Positions 58,594-64,000 of a DNA stretch of 64,000 bases are shown one piece after another. This DNA is from Glandiceps talaboti (lineage: Eukaryota > Hemichordata > Enteropneusta > Spengelidae). Every line of letters starts with the position of its first letter. The first letter of the stretch is position 1. Both the position numbers and the translations under genes were made by a program. The notes below the pieces were generated by a model. The model was not told the DNA's origin. It worked only from the letters and a program-made list of their open reading frames with translations, and ran no database searches. The stretch is taken from NCBI RefSeq assembly GCF_964340395.1, contig NC_135549.1, forward strand, positions 30,042,832-30,106,831, read 5' to 3'.

Positions 58594-59589
58594 GTTACCA
58601 GGCACCATCGCAACGTTACTTTGAATTCGCGTCGCGTCACGAGAAGAACTATGATGAGCGTGCAATCATTAGGATTCTGTATTCGGGCAAATTAAACGCA
58701 TTTATGTTTGGATATTTCAGTGCAGTTTTCGATATTGTGGTTTTGACACTTTGCGCCTCCGATGCGAGGTTACAAGATTAGACCCCTAGAAAAGATTTCA
58801 ACAGGTGTTGATGTAGTATTGAAGTCGACCGGATCCGGAGACTAGGAAGGGATATTCATTTGATAGATTCTTAATAATTAACACACCTTAAGTTTTACTT
58901 TCTTCAAATATTTTGATTTTGTTATTTATCTTTAGTTTTGTAAACTGTTTTAAGGTAAATATCCAACATTAAATAAAGCAGTTCACCCGACTATTTAGCA
59001 ATTTCACACACGTTATCATAGAAAAGAATTCGAACAGAGCAGTGTTTAAACAAAGTTATTTTATTCAAACAAAGAATGGAAAGCCCACAGACTTCTAAAA
59101 GAAGTATGTTTTTCAACTAACAGCGTTATCCCCCCTCCCCACGGTTGTGTATTTTTTGTTTTAATATCCACAGACAACACCGTGATATAATAGGAAGTCA
59201 TCTGAATAGCGCCCTCAAACACTAATATGCATGAATTACGTGTTGGTATGATGTACTGTCTTAGGGAATACCGACATCACTTTTTATAAATATGGCAGAC
59301 AATACTAGTAGTACTAGTTTGGATTATCATCAATCAGTATTACATAATCCAAGAAAAGTGTGAATTACACAAATAATTGTGCATTTTCTTTTTGCTCTGA
59401 GAAGTCGAAATGAGACCAGTAAGGGTAAATATGACATGGAGTATTGCATATAGTCTCAATAATTCTTCCTTGTACTGAGAGAACGACAAAGCCCATACCT
59501 GAGGTGAGGTGGTTAGTTCTACTTCATAAAAATGGTTTATAGGCAATAATCGTAAAGAGGAAAGAACACACGAGACTGGCTTCTTATTA
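58594..59589. other. Spacer between the two duplicated blocks, no gene seen
   Basis: Mostly AT-rich. The open frame 58512-58781 starts inside the conserved upstream block but does not hold its frame in copy B. Nothing else supportable. Confidence 0.5.
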
Positions 59590-60024
59590 GCTGCATGTCT
59601 TATGCAAAGGGACCCAGAAAAGTCTTTTCAAAAATCCCAAATTACGCGATTTTACGAAAAATAGGGGTCTTAATTTGGCAGATCTGGTAGGTCTGCTGTA
59701 CCCTGGAGTGTAGCTTTATGGGATGTAAACAATGTTAGGAGCTTTACTTCACTTACTAACCGTGCACAAATAATGTGGAGGCCGTCTGTGTAGCTCTTAT
59801 CATTGTTAACTTACCCATAATGCTTCACCCCATTCTGTAACAGACGCAGGTCTCTTCTGGGTCAGAGATGACAAGTTGTTGTAACTTGTACGTCTATTTT
59901 CGAGAGGTCACGTACAACATGGTTTGTGGAAATGACTCTACTCAGCTTAGCAAGCATGAGAAATGGTGCTGTTGCAAAATCAGTATCACTTTTATCCCCA
60001 TTAAAGAATATCATTTGGAAATGT

Positions 60025-60361
60025 GGAGTCATGATGGGTGAATGGTTAGCGTGACCGGCTTGGAATCTACAGGTTGCAGGTTTGTTTCTGAGTGGCTAAA
60101 GTCCTTGGGCAAGATTTGAACCACGACTGTGCCTCAGTCAACCCAGCTGTATAATTGGGGACCTGGTAGGATGTGAAGCATGGTTGCAATGTGAAGGCTT
60201 TAATCCTATGCGCTTAAACGGCTGCAATGGATTGTATGCTCCCCGGGGAGTTGAGGAAGACTAAAGGGCCATTGTGCCGTTCTGATCCGAGCCAGGGGTA
60301 ATAATTGTAAAGCGCTTTGAGCACGGAGTGGGAAAGCGCTATATAAGAACCCAACATTATT
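60025..60361 (+). mobile_element. tRNA-related SINE inserted in duplication copy B
   Basis: The left part looks like a degenerate tRNA head (GAATGGTTAGCGTGACCGG, box A-like). The centre (CCTTGGGCAAG ... ACCCAGCTGTATAATTGGGG) resembles the conserved cores shared by animal SINE superfamilies. The 3' tail reads TTGTAAAGCGCTTTGAGCAC then AAAGCGCTATATAAGAACCC, typical of animal SINE tails. It is flanked by AAATGT on both sides (60019-60024 and 60362-60367), a likely short target duplication. Copy A has no such insert at the matching place (about 55106-55125). I cannot name the family. Confidence 0.7.
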
Positions 60362-60589
60362 AAATGTACTCTCGGAAACGTCTTAAAGACATGGTGAGAG
60401 TAAGTATATCATCCAAATTAATCAGACAAGACAACACGTCAACTGTGTACGTTATATATTATCTTTCTTATAAATATTATCTTATCTCATTAAAAATAAT
60501 ATAATAAAATGAATACAATAATTTAAAGAAATATCATGAAAATCCAAAGTATTATCAAGTATTATTACAGTTCGTACGTATACGTTTTA

Positions 60590-63455
60590 TTAATGTTTAA
60601 AGTGAGCCTTGACAGAGGCGACTGTACTCCTGGCTCTATTGATAACTCTCCTGAACAAACCCCTACAAAGAAAAGAGAAAACAGTACACACAGTTATGAA
60701 AGGTAAAGAAAAGAAAATGATTTGTGAGAACTTGCAGTTAAAGAAGTAGCTGTTACAACTTGTTTCCGATGCTTTAATGTGTTAAAATATAGTTCCAAGA
60801 ATTGTCAATTTTATATCAAAACTGCACTGTAGTTTGTTTCCGATCGCGAAACATTTCGGTAAACATCGTATTTTGGTCTACATTTCTGAGATTTTATCAA
60901 TATATACCAGTTTCTCAAATATTAATGAAAGACGAATAGTCTATGTAATTTTGTATAGAAAATACTAGATGTATATATGCTTTCGATTCCACTAACGTAT
61001 TGTCATCGGTTGTCGAAGTCTTAAGAAAGAGTTCAAAGGTCGATCAAAGACTTTCACTAATCGGTAATAATTAACGACTCGTACGTCAAATATTGTGTCA
61101 TATATGATGAAAGTTATCAGTATAGCTGGGAGAACATTTTTCCTGATTCAAAGTACACTTATACTTATTTAATAATGTGATTATTCTTGTAATTTGTACT
61201 CACTTGTGTTGTCGGGTTTGTCGTCTTCTGATTTTAAAACACCCATTTGTTGGTGTCAAGACAGTCTCGTTGTCATCAAACAAGTCACCGTGAATGTCAG
61301 ATCTAAGTCTTTTAGTGACAGGTGTTGATGTATGAATATCACTGAAATGAACAATAGCGATAGATAAGATTAGAATAATATCACTGAAATGAACAATAGC
61401 GATATATAAGATTAGAATACAACTACCTGACCAAAGGAAAACTATCTTTAACTTGATAAAACAATACCAAAATACTTTAAAAACCAACTCTTTTCAGGTC
61501 AATAAAATTGCAGTCAATGGTTTGCAAATTCCATTCACAGAACACTCCCCTTTCCTGATTTCGTTTAAACGATCCAGTTTTAAGAATATATTGTTAAATG
61601 TTTTATGAACTATGGTCCCAATGACTACTTCAATATTGTCCACTGTCCCTCACATTGTAAGATTATGTTTCAGTGATTGACATAATTAAAGTGATATATT
61701 CTATCCTGGAATCTATGCGGATGAGGTTTTTATGATAGTTTCCCATCATCAAAATTTAAAATCCCCATCCGCGCTATTTTCACTTAAAAGGCGAGACATA
61801 ATTTCTGATGAATGATTTTATTGTGTATTTTTCCACGCATCAAAAACGATTGTATCAATTATTTGTGTTTCTGTGTAGTCGATGTGTGAGATTTTAAACT
61901 TACTAATCGAGTCTCCGCTTTCTTGGGTTGGAACACATTGTCATTGAATTTGACAACATCAGTGGACTGCTGTATGGTAGAACTGGTGTACATGGTGTTT
62001 TGTTGTGATTGGTTGACGTTGTGTCACGTGGTGTGGCTACAATCGTTGGCGGAGTAGATTGCAGGTAATACGGAGAGATTGTAGACCAAGGATTATGGTA
62101 TTCAAATTGTAATCTGGAAGGAAAGTTTATGAAAGATCTTATTTATTGTGATATACAGAGTTTTCGTAACTGTGAATATCTCAATGAAATTTGTTTCATA
62201 CAACCGTCGAAGTTTCTCTTGTCACAGACAATGTATTGGCAGAAACGAGGGAAAAGTCTACAGTAATACAATTAGTATTCTTTGAAGACATTGTTAGTAC
62301 TCACCCATCACTATACTCAGCTTCATCCGATAACGAGAAATCTGGATACGTTGTACCCCATCTTGTCATGGGGGATGCAAAGTAAATACACGGGTCATAT
62401 CTACTAGGAGTCAGACCAATGGTATCATTAGATGTATATGTAGTCTGGAGAATCTGATGAAAAGATAGAGGAGAAATTAAAATATACAGTCTATACAACA
62501 AGATGACCAAGCTACTGAAAACAAAGATTTCATCACGTAGTATAATTTAAATTAGCATTTTGTAACAGTTTAATTGATATACTAGTTGTATCAAATACTT
62601 ACATAGTGTTCTGAGTTGTTCATCAAACTTTCTGGTTGTTCGATGGGTAATTCCGGTATATATTGACATTGCTGAGGAACAAGGAAACAAAATATCAACA
62701 TTGACAACTACTCAGTACCAATGACAAGGTAAGGTAGGCCTACACAGTGGACCTGTACAGAGACAAAGTAACTATGACTCTAAGGAAATGTTAAAGAACA
62801 CAAGAAATCGCTTAAGATTAAAAAATGTAGGCGTGTTGTGCAAGAATTTAGATACAAACATCAAGAAGTATGCAATCCTATAGTTGTATGCCTGTAACTT
62901 GTAGAATTGAAAATAAATATTTAACTTGGAAATCTTTGTACACCTTAATGAAATTCTATTTCCCACATCTTCAGTACATCTCACCACAGATAGGCTAAAA
63001 GTTTAGTAATCGCAGACTTAAAGTTCCCAAATCTACAAAGTTCTAATTGTGTTCGTATCAAAATATATTCTTCTATCTGCTTGAAAAATACTAATACAAA
63101 TAAAAATACTAATATCATGTTTACCAGTCTTACCAATTGTTCATATTGAGTTGCAGAAAGGACCTCTCGAGGTACAATATCTGCAATTTCTGCAGCTACT
63201 CGGATAATATCTGAGAGAAAGTCATAACAAAGAGTTGAACCTCAGTAATAAGATCCGGTAGCTACAAATCGGGACAACGTTATTTCAAATGTATTGATCG
63301 AAATATCTTCATTGTTTCACGTCCTGCGGGTGAAGATTCGTCTTTCTCGTCACAATGCTGTCAATATTTTATCACTCCAAAAATATTATTAGTTGTAAGT
63401 AGTTACCCTTTAAATAACTCCTACCTTTACTCTGAATCTCTGTCATCATATGCAT
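60590..63455 (-). CDS. Uncharacterised basic, S/T-P-rich protein, tandem paralogue B (7 exons, 245 aa)
   Basis: Paralogue of the gene at 55339-58443. Exons: 63425-63455, 63134-63210, 62603-62671, 62305-62444, 61904-62113, 61204-61341, 60590-60662; total 738 nt with every phase the same as in copy A. The start is MHMMTEIQSK (two extra residues). Exon 4 is two codons longer and exon 5 three codons longer, all in-frame changes. Exon 2 differs from copy A at 5 of 77 bases, three of them silent. Exon 6 differs at 4 of about 46 residues and exon 7 at 2 of 24, whereas exon 5, the low-complexity part, is the most divergent. The basic clusters PRKRR and TKRLR and the C-terminal helix are kept. No stop or frame break is seen, so both copies look functional. 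Two candidate acceptors precede exon 6. Confidence 0.82.
61336..61420 (-). repeat. 42 bp splice-acceptor repeat, two units (paralogue B, exon 6)
   Basis: The same unit as at 56164-56552, present twice. Both acceptors (61342-61343 and 61384-61385 on the plus strand) are in frame with exon 6. The 42 bases between them translate as an uninterrupted hydrophobic step, DIILILSIAIVHFS. Confidence 0.85.
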
Positions 63456-63610
63456 GTTGCAATAGAACTTTTTGAAGTATCTTGGTAAATTAGTCGTGAA
63501 ATATCGTAATAGATACGGAAAACGTTGTCAGCAATCGTTAACGTTAACCTGTACGCTGATGACAGAACTACCCGGCATGCATTCTGGTAAACAAAGCGTC
63601 ATGGCAACAC
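63456..63610 (-). promoter_or_regulatory. Conserved upstream region of paralogue B
   Basis: Counterpart of 58444-58593, with the same 47 bp invariant block at 63564-63610 and only a few base differences in the rest. Sequence beyond 63611 falls apart into short matches with indels that are not multiples of three. Confidence 0.55.
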
Positions 63611-64000
63611 AATCGAGACATTATCGCAACGTGACTTCACGTCGCGCCTCGAGCGAAAAGAACGATGAGAGCGTGCAATCAGTCAGTGGAACGCACAGTC
63701 GTTCCTATTTCCATTGTTGCTGGTCGTGTATTTGCAGGCAATGCTATCGTTGCTGTAGGCTTGGAGAGATCATTATGAGCAGAACACTTGTTTTGTCAGA
63801 GTGGTGAACATATTGTTTCCCTTCTCTCCATACAGTTTTGCTATGATTTAAGTAAAAATTGGCAAATTCGTATAAAATATGTTTTCAAAGTGAAATGAGG
63901 CGCCAATGTGGTCAAAATGTCATTTTTTTATGTCGTTGTCATCTTGCAAACAGTGTTGGTACTTGTTGGCTATTGTCACTTTTGGCAACGTGTAATACCT
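63611..64000. other. Upstream flank of paralogue B, no gene seen
   Basis: Slightly CpG-rich up to about 63730 with short matches to the copy A flank, then AT-rich to the window end. No exon-like sequence. Confidence 0.5.

Larger units (their letters stand above)
54850..58800. repeat. Tandem segmental duplication, copy A
   Basis: This block and the one at 59590-63850 share the whole seven-exon gene with identical exon phases. They also share parts of every intron, about 130 bp upstream of the start codon, and the downstream flank (for example GTTATATATTATCTTTCTTA at about 55202 and 60449). Introns have diverged with many indels while exons and the promoter block stay close. The edges are approximate, since I matched them by eye. 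Confidence 0.8.
59590..63850. repeat. Tandem segmental duplication, copy B
   Basis: Second copy of the block at 54850-58800, in the same orientation, offset by about 4.7-5.2 kb. It contains a SINE (60025-60361) that copy A lacks and only two of the 42 bp units that copy A has nine times. Edges are approximate. Confidence 0.8.

Noticed and set aside
58512-63807. Plus-strand open frames at 58512-58781 and 63472-63807 sharing ELPGMHSGKQSVMAT
   Set aside because: The shared part is the invariant 47 bp upstream block. Beyond it the copies differ by indels that are not multiples of three, so selection on a protein is unlikely.

Overview
The window is nuclear DNA of an intron-rich, repeat-rich animal. 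Exons are short (50-440 bp), introns mostly run 0.4-2 kb (one is 8.6 kb), and the DNA is AT-rich with many TACATGTA-type motifs, (GT)n and poly-G/C tracts, tRNA-derived SINEs and foldback elements. A marine invertebrate fits best; I cannot fix the phylum from sequence alone. All gene models were built by eye from splice signals, reading-frame continuity and family conservation.

Layout. (1) 1-6.2 kb is intergenic: a tandem array of about 147 bp units, microsatellites and a possible LINE tail. (2) 6.2-41.2 kb, minus strand, is one 20-exon gene for a 965-residue FGD-family protein (FYVE, RhoGEF and PH domain containing). Its order is disordered N-terminus, DH, PH, FYVE, PH, as in human FGD1-FGD4. 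Its introns hold most of the mobile elements and tandem repeats. (3) 41.2-41.7 kb is a compact head-to-head (divergent) promoter region. (4) 41.7-51.7 kb, plus strand, is a 9-exon gene for a mitochondrial-type quinone oxidoreductase-like protein 2 (zeta-crystallin/MDR family), with one GC-AG intron. (5) 53.2-54.7 kb is a 1.5 kb minisatellite of 40-42 bp units, each carrying TGAGTCA. (6) 54.9-58.8 kb and 59.6-63.85 kb are two copies of a tandem duplication. Each copy carries a seven-exon minus-strand gene with the same exon phases, encoding related 238- and 245-residue proteins that I do not recognise. They are rich in S/T-P sites and basic clusters, suggesting nuclear proteins.

Most interesting is the tandem gene pair. 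Upstream of exon 6, the 3' splice site itself has been amplified: nine units in copy A, two in copy B. The period is 42 bp, so use of upstream acceptors would add hydrophobic 14-residue steps in frame. The two copies also share a 47 bp block of perfect identity in their upstream regions, and a SINE sits in copy B only. Other notable points are an FYVE zinc finger lacking one of eight cysteines, a foldback element with a perfect 10 bp target duplication, and several introns whose splice donors abut or lie inside tandem repeats.
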